A stretch of 64,000 nucleotides of DNA from Phycisphaerales bacterium (GTDB lineage Bacteria; Planctomycetota; Phycisphaerae; Phycisphaerales; UBA1924). Below the pieces are notes generated by a model, which worked only from the letters and a program-made list of their open reading frames with translations, was not told the origin of the DNA and ran no database searches. Positions 17,923-26,949 of the stretch are shown here, piece by piece. Within the stretch, counting starts at the first letter, position 1; every line of letters starts with the position of its first letter. The stretch spans positions 62,001-126,000 of the forward strand of contig JAJDDN010000007.1 in assembly GCA_029260295.1 (NCBI GenBank). Direction: 5' to 3'. The position numbers and the translations under genes are program-made.

Positions 17923-19763
17923 CACTCAACCGTCACGGACTTGGCGAGGTTCCGGGGCTTGTCGACATCGTGGCCTCTGAGAACAGCGGCGTGGTAGGCG
18001 AGGAGTTGTAATGGCACGACGGCGACCATGGGGCTCAGGCACTCTTCGACCTGCGGGATGTAGAGGACATCCTCGGCGAGTTTCTCGATTTGCTTATCGC
18101 CTTCGGTGGCGACGGCGATGACATGGCCGCCTCGGGCGCGGACCTGATCGATGTTGGCAAGGACCTTGTCGTACTGGCTGCCTTGGTTGGCGATGAAGAC
18201 GACGGGCATTCCTTCGTCGATGAGGGCGATGGGGCCGTGCTTCATTTCGGCGGCGGGCATGCCCTCGGCGTGGATGTAGGAGATTTCTTTGAGTTTGAGG
18301 GCGCCTTCGAGCGCTGTCGGGTAGTTGTAGCCGCGGCCGAGGAAGAGCCAGTTCTCGCGGTGGGTGTACTTGGCGGTGATCTCTTTGATTCGGTCGTTGG
18401 TTTGGAGGACCTGCTGGATCATATCGGGGACGCGGTCGAGCTCTCGCATGAGCCGAGCACTGGCCTCGGGGGACATCATGCGGCGACGAGCCATAAAGAG
18501 AGAGATCATGGTCAGGACCGCGACCTGTCCGGTAAACGCTTTGGTGCTTGCGACACCGATTTCTGGGCCGACGCGGAGGTATACCCCGGTGTCGGTTTCG
18601 CGGGCGATTGTTGAGCCGACGACATTGATGACGCCCAGCGAGAGGGCGCCGCGGTCTTTGGCTTCTTCGAGGGCGGCCAGGGTGTCGGCGGTTTCGCCGG
18701 ACTGGGAGACGGCGACGACGACCGAGCGGTCCTCGATGAGCGGGTTGCGGTAGCGGAACTCGCTGGCGTACTCGCATTCAGCGGGGATTTTGGCGAGGTC
18801 TTCTAGGAGGTACTCGCCGATCATGGCGGAGTGCAGAGCAGTCCCTTGTGCGGTCAGGATGACGCGGCGGCTCTTGACGAGTTCCTTCGAGAAGTTCATG
18901 AGTCCGCCGAGGACTACTTTGCCGTCGTTCTTGTTGAGTCGGCCTTTGAGGCATCGGGCGATGGCTTCTGGCTGCTCGTAGATTTCTTTGAGCATGTAGT
19001 GCGGGAAGTCGCCGAGTTCGATCTCTTGGAGATCGATTTCGAGTTGCATGACCTTCGGGGTCAGTTCTACATTATCGACGGTGGCCGTGCGGAAGCCGTC
19101 GCGGGTCAGGCGGGCGACGGAGTAGTCGTCGAGGGTGATGGCTTGGGAGGCGTGGGCGATGATGGCGCTGGGGTCGGAAGCGACGATGTATTCGCCGTTG
19201 CCGATGCCGACGAGGAGGGGTGAGCCTTTGCGGGCGCAGACCATGACATCGGGCTCTTCTTGGCAGATGACGGCGATGGCGTAGGCGCCTCGGATTTCGC
19301 GGAGGGCGGCCTGGACTGATTTCTCCAGATCCATGCCCGCGTCGAGGTCGTAGAAGTGCGAGATGAGCATGCCGAGGACTTCGGTGTCGGTTTCGGTTTC
19401 GAAGGTTTGGCCTTTTTCTTCGAGCAGGGTGCGGAGGGAGGCGTAGTTCTCGATGATGCCGTTGTGGACGAGGGAGATGCCGTGGTTGTGGTCGCAGTGT
19501 GGGTGTGCGTTGACTTTGTTGACCGCGCCGTGGGTTGCCCAGCGGGTGTGGGCGATGCCGATGGATCCTTCGATGCCATCGATTGATTCGAGTTCGGCTT
19601 CGAGGTTGGCGACGCGTCCGACGGCCTTGACGATCTGGAGACCATGCCCATTGATGGCGGCCATGCCTGCGGAGTCGTAGCCGCGGTATTCGAGTCGCTT
19701 GAGCCCTTCGAGGAGGAGGGGCTGGGCGGGTTTGTTTCCGATGTAGGCGACGATGCCACACAT
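17922..19763 (-). CDS. glmS: Glutamine-fructose-6-phosphate aminotransferase (isomerizing)
   Basis: 613 residues, the normal length. It makes glucosamine-6-phosphate from fructose-6-phosphate and glutamine, the first committed step to UDP-GlcNAc for cell envelope polymers. The start was set at 19763 rather than the longer frame to 19850, because the mature protein must begin Met-Cys-Gly-Ile-Val with Cys as the glutaminase nucleophile, and AGGAG lies eight bases upstream. The glutaminase domain (about 1-220) contains HTRWATHGAVN and HNGIIENY. Two SIS sugar-isomerase domains follow (SQSGETADTLAAL, EISYIHAEGMPAAEMKHGPIA), ending in KPRNLAKSVTVE. In many bacteria glmS is controlled by GlcN6P ribozyme or small RNA. 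No such element was recognised in the 5' region here. Confidence 0.98.
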   Translation of the reverse strand: MCGIVAYIGNKPAQPLLLEGLKRLEYRGYDSAGMAAINGHGLQIVKAVGRVANLEAELESIDGIEGSIGIAHTRWATHGAVNKVNAHPHCDHNHGISLVHNGIIENYASLRTLLEEKGQTFETETDTEVLGMLISHFYDLDAGMDLEKSVQAALREIRGAYAIAVICQEEPDVMVCARKGSPLLVGIGNGEYIVASDPSAIIAHASQAITLDDYSVARLTRDGFRTATVDNVELTPKVMQLEIDLQEIELGDFPHYMLKEIYEQPEAIARCLKGRLNKNDGKVVLGGLMNFSKELVKSRRVILTAQGTALHSAMIGEYLLEDLAKIPAECEYASEFRYRNPLIEDRSVVVAVSQSGETADTLAALEEAKDRGALSLGVINVVGSTIARETDTGVYLRVGPEIGVASTKAFTGQVAVLTMISLFMARRRMMSPEASARLMRELDRVPDMIQQVLQTNDRIKEITAKYTHRENWLFLGRGYNYPTALEGALKLKEISYIHAEGMPAAEMKHGPIALIDEGMPVVFIANQGSQYDKVLANIDQVRARGGHVIAVATEGDKQIEKLAEDVLYIPQVEECLSPMVAVVPLQLLAYHAAVLRGHDVDKPRNLAKSVTVE

Positions 19764-19922
19764 AGGCGGTTCTCCTGCTATGGCCTCGGATGAAGCACAG
19801 ACAAAGGCACATCGTCCAGATCCGAGGCGGCTGAGTATGGTACGAGCCAAGCGGGGCGGAGTTCAGCAATTCGGACGCGGATGATCGTTATGGATTGACG
19901 CGATCTGGGGTGAATGTGGGTG

Positions 19923-19929
19923 CTAGACT
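19923..19929 (+). promoter_or_regulatory. CTAGACT motif upstream of carB
   Basis: Third copy of the heptamer seen before tpiA and secG, 61 bases before the carB start. A TTGACG box exists at 19895-19900, but the 23-base spacing to TAGACT is too long for a standard promoter. Confidence 0.3.
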
Positions 19930-19989
19930 TGCCCGGTTTGCGCGGTAACGACGACATTTCCGGACCTTTTATCCCACAGGATCCCCCGA

Positions 19990-22900
19990 ATGCCCAGACG
20001 CGATGATCTCAGCACCATTCTTCTGATCGGATCCGGCCCAATTGTCATCGGGCAGGGGTGCGAGTTTGATTATTCGGGCACCCAGGCGTGCAAATCGCTC
20101 AAGGACGAGGGGTACCGGGTTGTTTTGGTCAACTCGAACCCCGCGACGATCATGACGGACCCGGCGTTCGCGGATCGGACTTATATCGAGCCGATCACGC
20201 CAGAATCCGTTCGGAAGATTATTGAGAAGGAAATCGAGCTTGGGTCCCCTATTGATGCCGTGCTCCCGACGCTTGGCGGGCAGACGGCTCTGAACTGCGC
20301 GTGCGAGATGAGCGATGCGGGGGTGTTTGAAGAGTTTGGGATCGAGATGATCGGGGCGGACCGGGCAATTATTCATCGGGCCGAGGATCGGGCGGTGTTC
20401 AATGACATCTGCGCGGAGATCGGGCTGCCGACGCCTGAATCCAAGACGGTCGAGACGCTCGCTGAGGCGGCTGCGTATGTCAAGGAGATCGGGCTCCCTG
20501 CGATCGTGCGGCCCGCCTTCACTCTGGGGGGATGGGGCGGAGGGATCGCGTACAACTTTGCGGAGCTTGAAGAACTCGTGACGCGCGGGCTCGGGGCCTC
20601 GATGATCGGGCAGATTCAGATTGACAAGTCGCTGATCGGATGGAAGGAATACGAGCTCGAGGTTGTGCGTGATAAGAAGGACAACTGCGTGGTGGTGTGT
20701 GGGATTGAGAATATTGATGCGATGGGGGTCCATACGGGGGATTCGGTGACGGTGGCGCCGTGCTTGACGCTGACTGATAAGGAATACCAGGTCTTGCGGG
20801 ACGCGTCGCTTGCCGTGATGCGGGCGGTTGGGGTGGAGACTGGGGGATCGAATGTACAGTTTGCGATTAATCCGAATCCGGCCCCTGCTGTTGATGGGCC
20901 CGATGATGGATCGGAGCCTGCGTTTGAGTTTGTGGTTATTGAGATGAACCCTCGGGTTTCGCGGTCTTCGGCGCTCGCGTCAAAGGCGACCGGGTTCCCG
21001 ATCGCGAAGATCGCGGCCAAGCTGGCGGTTGGGTACACGCTTGATGAGCTTCGCAACGACATCACGGGGACGACGAGTGCGTGCTTTGAGCCGACGATTG
21101 ATTATGTGGTGACCAAGATGCCACGATGGACCTTTGAAAAATTCCCCGAGGCGGACGAGACCCTGACGACGCAGATGAAATCTGTTGGCGAGGCGATGGC
21201 GATCGGGCGGACATTTAAAGAATCGTTCCAGAAGGTCATCCGGTCGATGGAGGTCAAGCGGTTCGGATTTGGGCTTGATAAGAATGACGACTGGTTGAAT
21301 CACCAGCGGCAGCAAGATGGCGAGATCGAGTGGCCTATTGATACGGACAAGCTGACGCGGAAGCTGTCGGTGCCCTCGCAGGGGCGGCTGTACTTTGTTC
21401 GATACGCGATGAAAATGGGGTGGACGATTGACCGGATCAATGATCTGACGGGGTTTGACCGGTTCTTCTTGTATCAACTGCAAGAACTCGTTGCGTTTGA
21501 AGACGAGTTGATGGCGATTGAATCACTTGAACAGATTGACCAGGCAATGATGCAGCGGGCGAAGGAAATGGGGTATTCTGATGCCCAGCTTGCGTATCTG
21601 TATCTTGGGAAGATTTGCTCTGTGACTATTTTGAAAGTCCGGACGCACCGGAAGATGCTTGGGGTGGAGGCGGTCTTCAAGTGCGTGGATACTTGTGCGG
21701 CAGAGTTTGAAGCGGTGACGCCCTACTACTACTCGACCTATCAAGCCGGATCGCGGAAGGTGCTTGAGGACGGATCGGTTGTTGAAGTGCCCGCTCAGTG
21801 TGAGCTTCGGGACCGGATGCTTGCGGAAACTGATCCAAAGAAGAAGGTGATTATCCTCGGCGGCGGTCCGAACCGGATCGGGCAGGGGATTGAGTTTGAT
21901 TACTGCTGTGTCCATGCGGCATACGCGGCCCAAGACCTTGGCTACGACGCGGTGATGATCAACTCGAACCCAGAAACGGTGAGCACGGATTATGACACGA
22001 GTGATTTGTTATTCTTTGAGCCGTTGACACTTGAAGATGTACTCAATGTAACCGAACGCCTGAGCACGACGCAGACGACCAGCAAGCTTGTAGATCTTTC
22101 ACACGCGAGCAAGTCGCTTTCCAAAGAACAAGAGATTCCGGACTCGGCTCGGAATCTAGTTCTTCAGGATCTAGCCTGGCACGGGCATCCGGCGGGCGGG
22201 GTAGTACTCAGCAATATCCAAAGAGATCAAGCTGGGCTCACCGTTATGCTGGTCACTGGGCGATGTATTGAGTACTGGTTTGATAAAGATCTCAGTAAAC
22301 TCTTGAAGGTCGATCGCAATGATGCCCGTTGGCATGTTGATGCCGAGCTAGAGAAACACGAGATTGAGAAGATTGAATCGTTGTTGTGTGAAGCCGCTCA
22401 GGATTCGTCTGTACTGGGAACTATTGTTCAGTACGGGGGACAGACGCCGCTGAATCTTGCGCACGGTCTTGATCTGGCGGGAGTCCCGATGCTGGGAACA
22501 CCGCTGGGGGCGATTGATCGGGCGGAGGATCGGGATCGGTTCGATCAGTTACTTACAAAGCTTGATCTCAAACGGCCCGATTCTGGGATTGCCCGGTCGA
22601 TTGATCAAGCGGTCGAGATCGCGGGGGGGATTGGGTATCCGGTGTTGGTGCGGCCGAGTTATGTGCTTGGGGGGCGGGGGATGGAGATTTGTCCCGACGA
22701 GAAGGCGCTTCGGCATTACATGACGACTGCTGTGGATGTTTCTGGGCTTGATGACGCGCCGATTTTGATTGATCAGTTCCTTGATAGTGCGCTAGAACTT
22801 GATGTTGATGTTGTTGCGGATTTCGGCAAGGATGGCGAGGGGCATGCGTTTGTCGCGGCGGTCATGGAACATATCGAGCAAGCGGGTGTGCACTCGGGGG

Positions 22901-23775
22901 ATTCGACCTGCATGATCCCGACGACGACGATCCGTCCGGCGGTGCTTGATGAAGTGAAACAGATCGCTCGGTTGCTCGCTGAGGAACTCAGGGTCTGTGG
23001 CTTGATGAATGTGCAGATGGCGATCAAAGACGATGTTGTTTATATCATCGAGGTAAATCCGCGTGCGTCGCGGACAGTCCCGTATGCGGGCAAGGCCAAG
23101 GGCGTGGCGTGGGCTTCGGTTGCGGCCAAGGCGATGATGGGGGTTTCGCTATCTGATCAGGGCACGGTCGAGATTCCTGACGCGGGGTTCTATGCGGTTA
23201 AGGCGCCGGTGTTCCCGTTCCGCAAGTTCCCAGGCGTGGACTTTGTGCTTGGGCCTGAGATGCGATCGACTGGTGAAGTCATGGGTGTCGATGTGTCGCT
23301 GCCTACCGCGTATCTCAAGGCGATGGAATCGGCGGGGGTTTCGCTTCCCAAGGACGGCGGCGTGTTTGTCTCGGTTCGTCAGGAAGACAAGGCCGCGATG
23401 ATTCCGGTTGTGCGATCGCTGATGGCGATGGGGTTCAAGGTGTTTACGACGCAGGGGACGGCCGATGAGTTATCACGCCATGGGTTGCAGCCCAAGGTGC
23501 TGCAAAAAATCCAGGCGGGTGCCCGCCCCAATGTCATTGATCTGATGCAGAACGGGCATATTCAGCTGGTCATCAACACGCCAACGCGGACGGGATGGCA
23601 GACGGACGAGGGGAATATCCGCGCAACAGCCGTGCGGCTCGGGATCCCGATGATCACGACGGCGACTGCTGCCGGACAGGCAATCCATGCGATTGAAGCG
23701 CTGCGGGCGGGGTTCTGGGGCGTGCATGCGTTGCAGGATTTGGGCGGGCTCAATGTTGAGATAAACTCTCGATAA
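19990..23775 (+). CDS. carB: Carbamoyl-phosphate synthase large subunit with a ~120-residue insertion
   Basis: 1261 residues, against about 1060-1080 normally. It builds carbamoyl phosphate from bicarbonate, ATP and ammonia for arginine and pyrimidine synthesis, in complex with CarA, which is not in this window. The first half begins [21 protein letters not shown] and includes the first ATP-grasp ([30 protein letters not shown]). The second half begins [19 protein letters not shown] and includes the second ATP-grasp ([31 protein letters not shown]). An MGS-like allosteric domain ends the protein. Excess length comes mainly from residues about 688-810 (22051-22420), inserted between EDVLNV and [13 protein letters not shown] where the family has only about ten residues. 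An AGGA lies upstream of the ATG. Confidence 0.95.
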   Translation: MPRRDDLSTILLIGSGPIVIGQGCEFDYSGTQACKSLKDEGYRVVLVNSNPATIMTDPAFADRTYIEPITPESVRKIIEKEIELGSPIDAVLPTLGGQTALNCACEMSDAGVFEEFGIEMIGADRAIIHRAEDRAVFNDICAEIGLPTPESKTVETLAEAAAYVKEIGLPAIVRPAFTLGGWGGGIAYNFAELEELVTRGLGASMIGQIQIDKSLIGWKEYELEVVRDKKDNCVVVCGIENIDAMGVHTGDSVTVAPCLTLTDKEYQVLRDASLAVMRAVGVETGGSNVQFAINPNPAPAVDGPDDGSEPAFEFVVIEMNPRVSRSSALASKATGFPIAKIAAKLAVGYTLDELRNDITGTTSACFEPTIDYVVTKMPRWTFEKFPEADETLTTQMKSVGEAMAIGRTFKESFQKVIRSMEVKRFGFGLDKNDDWLNHQRQQDGEIEWPIDTDKLTRKLSVPSQGRLYFVRYAMKMGWTIDRINDLTGFDRFFLYQLQELVAFEDELMAIESLEQIDQAMMQRAKEMGYSDAQLAYLYLGKICSVTILKVRTHRKMLGVEAVFKCVDTCAAEFEAVTPYYYSTYQAGSRKVLEDGSVVEVPAQCELRDRMLAETDPKKKVIILGGGPNRIGQGIEFDYCCVHAAYAAQDLGYDAVMINSNPETVSTDYDTSDLLFFEPLTLEDVLNVTERLSTTQTTSKLVDLSHASKSLSKEQEIPDSARNLVLQDLAWHGHPAGGVVLSNIQRDQAGLTVMLVTGRCIEYWFDKDLSKLLKVDRNDARWHVDAELEKHEIEKIESLLCEAAQDSSVLGTIVQYGGQTPLNLAHGLDLAGVPMLGTPLGAIDRAEDRDRFDQLLTKLDLKRPDSGIARSIDQAVEIAGGIGYPVLVRPSYVLGGRGMEICPDEKALRHYMTTAVDVSGLDDAPILIDQFLDSALELDVDVVADFGKDGEGHAFVAAVMEHIEQAGVHSGDSTCMIPTTTIRPAVLDEVKQIARLLAEELRVCGLMNVQMAIKDDVVYIIEVNPRASRTVPYAGKAKGVAWASVAAKAMMGVSLSDQGTVEIPDAGFYAVKAPVFPFRKFPGVDFVLGPEMRSTGEVMGVDVSLPTAYLKAMESAGVSLPKDGGVFVSVRQEDKAAMIPVVRSLMAMGFKVFTTQGTADELSRHGLQPKVLQKIQAGARPNVIDLMQNGHIQLVINTPTRTGWQTDEGNIRATAVRLGIPMITTATAAGQAIHAIEALRAGFWGVHALQDLGGLNVEINSR

Positions 23776-23833
23776 CTATTTTGTATTGAGTTCTTTTGTT
23801 TTTCTCTTTGCAATCAAACACGATAATGGTAAG

Positions 23834-23966
23834 GTGTGTGAAGTTCAAGGCTTGCACGCGTTTGATCGCGTCGAGTCTGAACATTCCGGCATTTGTCTGC
23901 GCCACTCTGGAGATGGCGCAGTTCATATATGCACCGGCGGTCCCTCGTGGCTCGCCGGTGTTTTTA
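23834..23966 (+). ncRNA. Candidate structured small RNA (three consecutive hairpins with terminator)
   Basis: Between carB and the minus-strand glycosylase gene three hairpins follow each other. Hairpin 1 (23843-23882) pairs GTTCA with TGAAC, GGCTTG with CGAGTC and ACGCG with CGCGT, closing a TTTGAT loop; this gives 16 pairs with two one-base bulges. Hairpin 2 (23897-23921) pairs CTGCGCCA with TGGCGCAG. Hairpin 3 (23932-23960) pairs CACCGGCG with CGCCGGTG and is followed by TTTTT, a Rho-independent terminator. A GATAAT at 23822-23827 could be a -10 box, but no good -35 was found. It could be an independent small RNA or the structured 3' UTR of carB. No known RNA family was recognised. Confidence 0.5.
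23932..23966 (+). terminator. Rho-independent terminator
   Basis: A perfect 8-base inverted repeat CACCGGCG/CGCCGGTG with a 13-base loop is followed by TTTTTAT. It ends the candidate small RNA or the carB transcript. Confidence 0.75.
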
Positions 23967-23987
23967 TATGCGTATGTATGCGAAGGG

Positions 23988-24938
23988 CTACTTTGAAAGG
24001 TTCGCTGAGGTGAACATGGTCGCCGTGGCCTCGCGTCGCCAAGTTGTTGCGGGGCCGGCTTTTGATTCGTAGAAGCGCCAGATCTCGAACCAGTAGGAAC
24101 GGAACTTGTGATCGCCGAAGGGTTCGTAGTGGGCTTTGAGTTCTTTCATCATCTGGTTATCGGTGCCGGTCATGTTGAGGACGGCTTTGCCGTGGCGGAT
24201 GGATTCGGTATCGAGGGCGAGGCGTGAGTATCGCCCCATGAGTTGCATGATGTTTCCCGCTGCGTAGGGACCGATGCCGGGGAGGGTGATGAGGAACTTG
24301 AAGACCTCGTCGTCGGTGCCAACATTTTCGATCCAGTGGTGGTCGATGTGTCCTTTATTGAACAGTTTGGCGAGGTCGATGATTCGTTGATCGCGGTAGC
24401 CGACCCGGCAGCGGCCTCGGAGGGTGCCGACCCTGGTGCGGGCTAGTTTTTTGGCGGTTGGGAATGAGGGGATGCCGGAGGGGGACTTTCGGCCGCAGAC
24501 TTCGCAGAGGCGGCGGTTCATGTTGACCGTCGATGGCCAAGTGACATTGCAGCTTGTCACGGTTTTGATGACATCCTCAAACAGGGTCGGGGATCGGAAG
24601 AGACGGCCGACGCCGGACTTCTTCCAGCGTGGGTCGGCTTTGTGGAAGGATTTGATCTCGGCGTGTGTGGTATCGAGGCAGAGCATGCGTGTGATCTGGG
24701 AGCGGGCTTGGATTTGTTCTGCTCGGTTCAAGGCGCGGTCGAATCGGGCTCGGACCTTGCCACCTGCCGGCTGGTCGATGGTACACAAGGATGGGCCCGC
24801 ATCGAACTCCATAACTCTCAGCATGTGTTGCTTGTCGACATCCCAGTGGTTGGGGGCGAGGAGGAAGTAGCCGTAGGAGCAGACATCGCGGGGGAGGTCG
24901 AAGTCTGCGGGTGCTTGGATTTGGAGTGTTGTGCCCAT
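23988..24938 (-). CDS. HhH-GPD superfamily DNA glycosylase (AlkA/EndoIII-like)
   Basis: 316 residues. A helix-hairpin-helix LPGIGPYAAGNIMQLMG (about 225-240) is followed by the catalytic aspartate region LALDTESIRHGKAV, the order seen in AlkA, OGG1 and endonuclease III. Upstream lies the LFEDVIKTVTSCNVTW helix that corresponds to the substrate-recognition region. No FeS cysteine cluster of the endonuclease III type follows the GPD domain, so a monofunctional base glycosylase of the AlkA/OGG type fits best. The damaged base it removes cannot be read from sequence. The N-terminus (GTTLQIQAPADFDL, CSYGYFLLAPNHW) matches the AlkA N-domain of many uncharacterised members. The ATG has no clear Shine-Dalgarno sequence. 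Confidence 0.85.
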   Translation of the reverse strand: MGTTLQIQAPADFDLPRDVCSYGYFLLAPNHWDVDKQHMLRVMEFDAGPSLCTIDQPAGGKVRARFDRALNRAEQIQARSQITRMLCLDTTHAEIKSFHKADPRWKKSGVGRLFRSPTLFEDVIKTVTSCNVTWPSTVNMNRRLCEVCGRKSPSGIPSFPTAKKLARTRVGTLRGRCRVGYRDQRIIDLAKLFNKGHIDHHWIENVGTDDEVFKFLITLPGIGPYAAGNIMQLMGRYSRLALDTESIRHGKAVLNMTGTDNQMMKELKAHYEPFGDHKFRSYWFEIWRFYESKAGPATTWRREATATMFTSANLSK

Positions 24939-25032
24939 TGTGGGGATGCTAGGGGATCAACGCCAAGCGGGTATGGGCACTATGATGGCTGAGCGATCCG
25001 GGGAAGCCGGGTATGCTTTAGGAGTTTGAAAT

Positions 25033-26517
25033 ATGCGTCTTATGTTGATGATCGGTCTTGTGTGTCTTTTGAATCTTTCTGCGATTGCATCCACTGATAG
25101 TGGCGAAGTCCGCGATTCGGTGGTCAAGATATTTGCAACTTATCGCGGGCCGGACTTTGCGAGGCCTTGGACCAAGCAGGCCCCGCAGGAACTCTCCGGG
25201 ACCGGGTTTGTCATCGAGGGCGATCGATTTATCACCAACGCGCATGTCGTCGAGCAGGCGACACGGATTTATATCCAGCCCCCGAACAGTGCCGACAAGC
25301 TGCGTGCTGAAGTCATTGGGATCTCGCAGGAGATGGACCTGGCGTTGATCCAGATCAAGAAAGTGTCCGAACGCGAGGAGTTCCATGCGAACCATCCGGT
25401 TCTTGAACTCAGCGATACACTCCCGGCGATCGGATCGACCGTTCAGGCGATCGGGTACCCGATGGGCGGCGAGCAGGTCTCGATCACCGAGGGTGTGGTT
25501 TCCCGCATCGAATACACCGAGTACAACATGGAAGCCCGCGGCTTGCGGATCCAGGTCGATGCGGCGCTGAACCACGGAAACTCCGGCGGGCCTGTGATTC
25601 TCGATGACAAAGTGTGCGGGGTGGTCTTTAGCGGGGTGGAATACGCGGAGAATATCGGGTATGTGATCCCCGCATCGGAGGTGCATTTGTTTCTAGATGA
25701 CATCAAGGACGGGGAATACAACGGGCCACCAGAACTGCACGGGGCCCGGTTCCAGACCTGCGAGAATGACTCGCTGCGTGCGTATTTGGGATTGAGTAAA
25801 GACCAGACCGGGATCGTGTATACGCGTCCCGGCAAGGACTCAAAGCTCGCGCTTCTGGAATGGGATGTGCTGGACATGGTTGGCCAGTACGACATCGACA
25901 ACGCGGGCATGGTGACCCGGGACGACGATCTGAGGCTGCACTGGCGGTACTTTATCCGCGAGCTTGCTGTGGACGGAGATGTGCCTGTGACAGTGATCCG
26001 CGGCGGGGAATCGATCGAGGTTGAGCTCGCGGTGAGCAACGATCGTGATGAGCTTGTGCCGTTTATTGGCAATGCGTATCCCGAGTACTTTATTGTTGGG
26101 CCGATGATCTTCACCCCTGTCCGCCGGGAGCATTTCTTTAACCTGTATCTTGGGTACGGCATCGTCGATGGCTCCCCGATCGGGATGCATGTCAATGACG
26201 AGCGGAAGACTCCAGGGCAGGAATATGTGGTCCTGGCGGCGACCTTCCTCCCCCACTCGGTGACCAAGGGCTACGAGGTCTTCGGCAATCCGACCCTCAA
26301 ATCCGTCAACGGCGTCATGATCGACTCGGTCTCGCACCTCGTCGAGGTCCTGCGTGACAACGAGGAAGAAACGCTGATGTTTGAGTTCTTTGATCGGAGC
26401 CAGGAGTCACTGATTTTCGATGCCCACGAGTTGATCGAATCGACCGAGGAAGTACTCGAAGACAACTCAATTCGTCGTCAGGGGACGGCTCGGTTCATGG
26501 ATATCTGGGACCAGTAG
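25033..26517 (+). CDS. Secreted HtrA/Deg-type serine protease with PDZ-like C-terminus
   Basis: 494 residues beginning with a signal peptide (LMLMIGLVCLLNLSAIAS), so probably periplasmic. The trypsin-like triad is complete: His in FITNAHVV (about 70), Asp in EMDLALIQI (about 100), and Ser in HGNSGGPVI (about 185), followed by GYVIPASEV. After the protease domain come a first PDZ-like region (about 245-340) and a distinct C-terminal domain of about 120 residues reaching to the end. The arrangement resembles plant Deg9-like and some bacterial HtrA proteins with long C-terminal PDZ tails rather than DegP itself. It probably degrades or refolds damaged envelope proteins. AGGAG lies eight bases before the ATG, and a terminator follows the gene. 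Confidence 0.9.
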   Translation: MRLMLMIGLVCLLNLSAIASTDSGEVRDSVVKIFATYRGPDFARPWTKQAPQELSGTGFVIEGDRFITNAHVVEQATRIYIQPPNSADKLRAEVIGISQEMDLALIQIKKVSEREEFHANHPVLELSDTLPAIGSTVQAIGYPMGGEQVSITEGVVSRIEYTEYNMEARGLRIQVDAALNHGNSGGPVILDDKVCGVVFSGVEYAENIGYVIPASEVHLFLDDIKDGEYNGPPELHGARFQTCENDSLRAYLGLSKDQTGIVYTRPGKDSKLALLEWDVLDMVGQYDIDNAGMVTRDDDLRLHWRYFIRELAVDGDVPVTVIRGGESIEVELAVSNDRDELVPFIGNAYPEYFIVGPMIFTPVRREHFFNLYLGYGIVDGSPIGMHVNDERKTPGQEYVVLAATFLPHSVTKGYEVFGNPTLKSVNGVMIDSVSHLVEVLRDNEEETLMFEFFDRSQESLIFDAHELIESTEEVLEDNSIRRQGTARFMDIWDQ

Positions 26518-26536
26518 ACTTTCAACAGTATTATTT

Positions 26537-26573
26537 ACGCCGTTTCTGGCTCAGGAGCGGCGTTTTTTATTTT
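26537..26573 (+). terminator. Rho-independent terminator after the HtrA-like gene
   Basis: ACGCCG (26537-26542) pairs with CGGCGT (26558-26563), and the loop contains a further short CT...AG pairing. A T-rich tail TTTTTTATTTTTT follows. Confidence 0.8.
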
Positions 26574-26588
26574 TTGACCGCATCCCCC

Positions 26589-26622
26589 TTGACATATTTA
26601 GATATTTGGCTAAATTACGAAT
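26589..26622 (+). promoter_or_regulatory. sdpR promoter with embedded operator
   Basis: A consensus -35 TTGACA (26589-26594) lies 16 bases before TAAATT (26611-26616). Between them lies the inverted repeat ATTTAG-N8-CTAAAT (26596-26615), which would be the site for the ArsR/SdpR repressor encoded just downstream. Transcription would start within one or two bases of the ATG at 26623, and there is no ribosome site, so the message is predicted to be leaderless. Confidence 0.7.
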
Positions 26623-26949
26623 ATGAACAAGGTATTCAAAGCATTGTCCGATCCGACCCGCCGAAAGGTGCTGGGGCTTTTGAGAGAACGGCCCATGAAT
26701 GCGGGCGAGCTGGCCGAGCATTTCGATGTTTCCAAGCCCACCATGTCGGCCCATTTTGCGGTGCTGCGAGAGGCCGGGCTTGTTGAGCCGGTCAAGGAGG
26801 GGCGGGTGATCACCTACCACCTGATGATGTCGGTGCTCGAAGAAGCCATGTTCGGGTTTGCCCAGGTCTTCGGGCTTGAGGTTAAAGCAACAGAGACACC
26901 TACCAACCCAGATTCCACCGAAACGACCCCGAAGGAGACCCAGTCATGA
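26623..26949 (+). CDS. sdpR: ArsR-family transcriptional repressor, SdpR-like
   Basis: 108 residues with a winged helix typical of the ArsR family. FKALSDPTRRKVLGLL is the classic N-terminal helix, MNAGELAEHFDVSKPTMSAH is the recognition helix-turn-helix, and LVEPVKEGRVITYHL is the wing. No metal-binding cysteines are present, which favours the SdpR autorepressor subgroup. The next gene is an SdpI-family membrane protein overlapping by four bases (ATGA), the known sdpRI pairing. In Bacillus SdpR represses sdpRI and SdpI protects against SDP toxin while sequestering SdpR. Whether that signalling operates here is unknown, as no toxin gene lies nearby. The C-terminus has a Thr/Pro-rich tail. Confidence 0.9.
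   Translation: MNKVFKALSDPTRRKVLGLLRERPMNAGELAEHFDVSKPTMSAHFAVLREAGLVEPVKEGRVITYHLMMSVLEEAMFGFAQVFGLEVKATETPTNPDSTETTPKETQS

Noticed and set aside
19106..19759. Long open frames antisense to glmS and similar frames opposite other GC-rich genes
   Set aside because: Their products are Ser/Pro/Thr/Arg-rich, with no domains or ribosome sites. They are typical shadows of high-GC coding sequence on the other strand.
22051..22420. Intein inside carB
   Set aside because: The insertion is only about 120 residues, with no N- or C-terminal splice motifs and no endonuclease domain.
23786..24013. Small open frames across the three-hairpin region after carB
   Set aside because: They run through the terminator hairpin and have no ribosome site or protein-like pattern. 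The RNA reading explains the region better.
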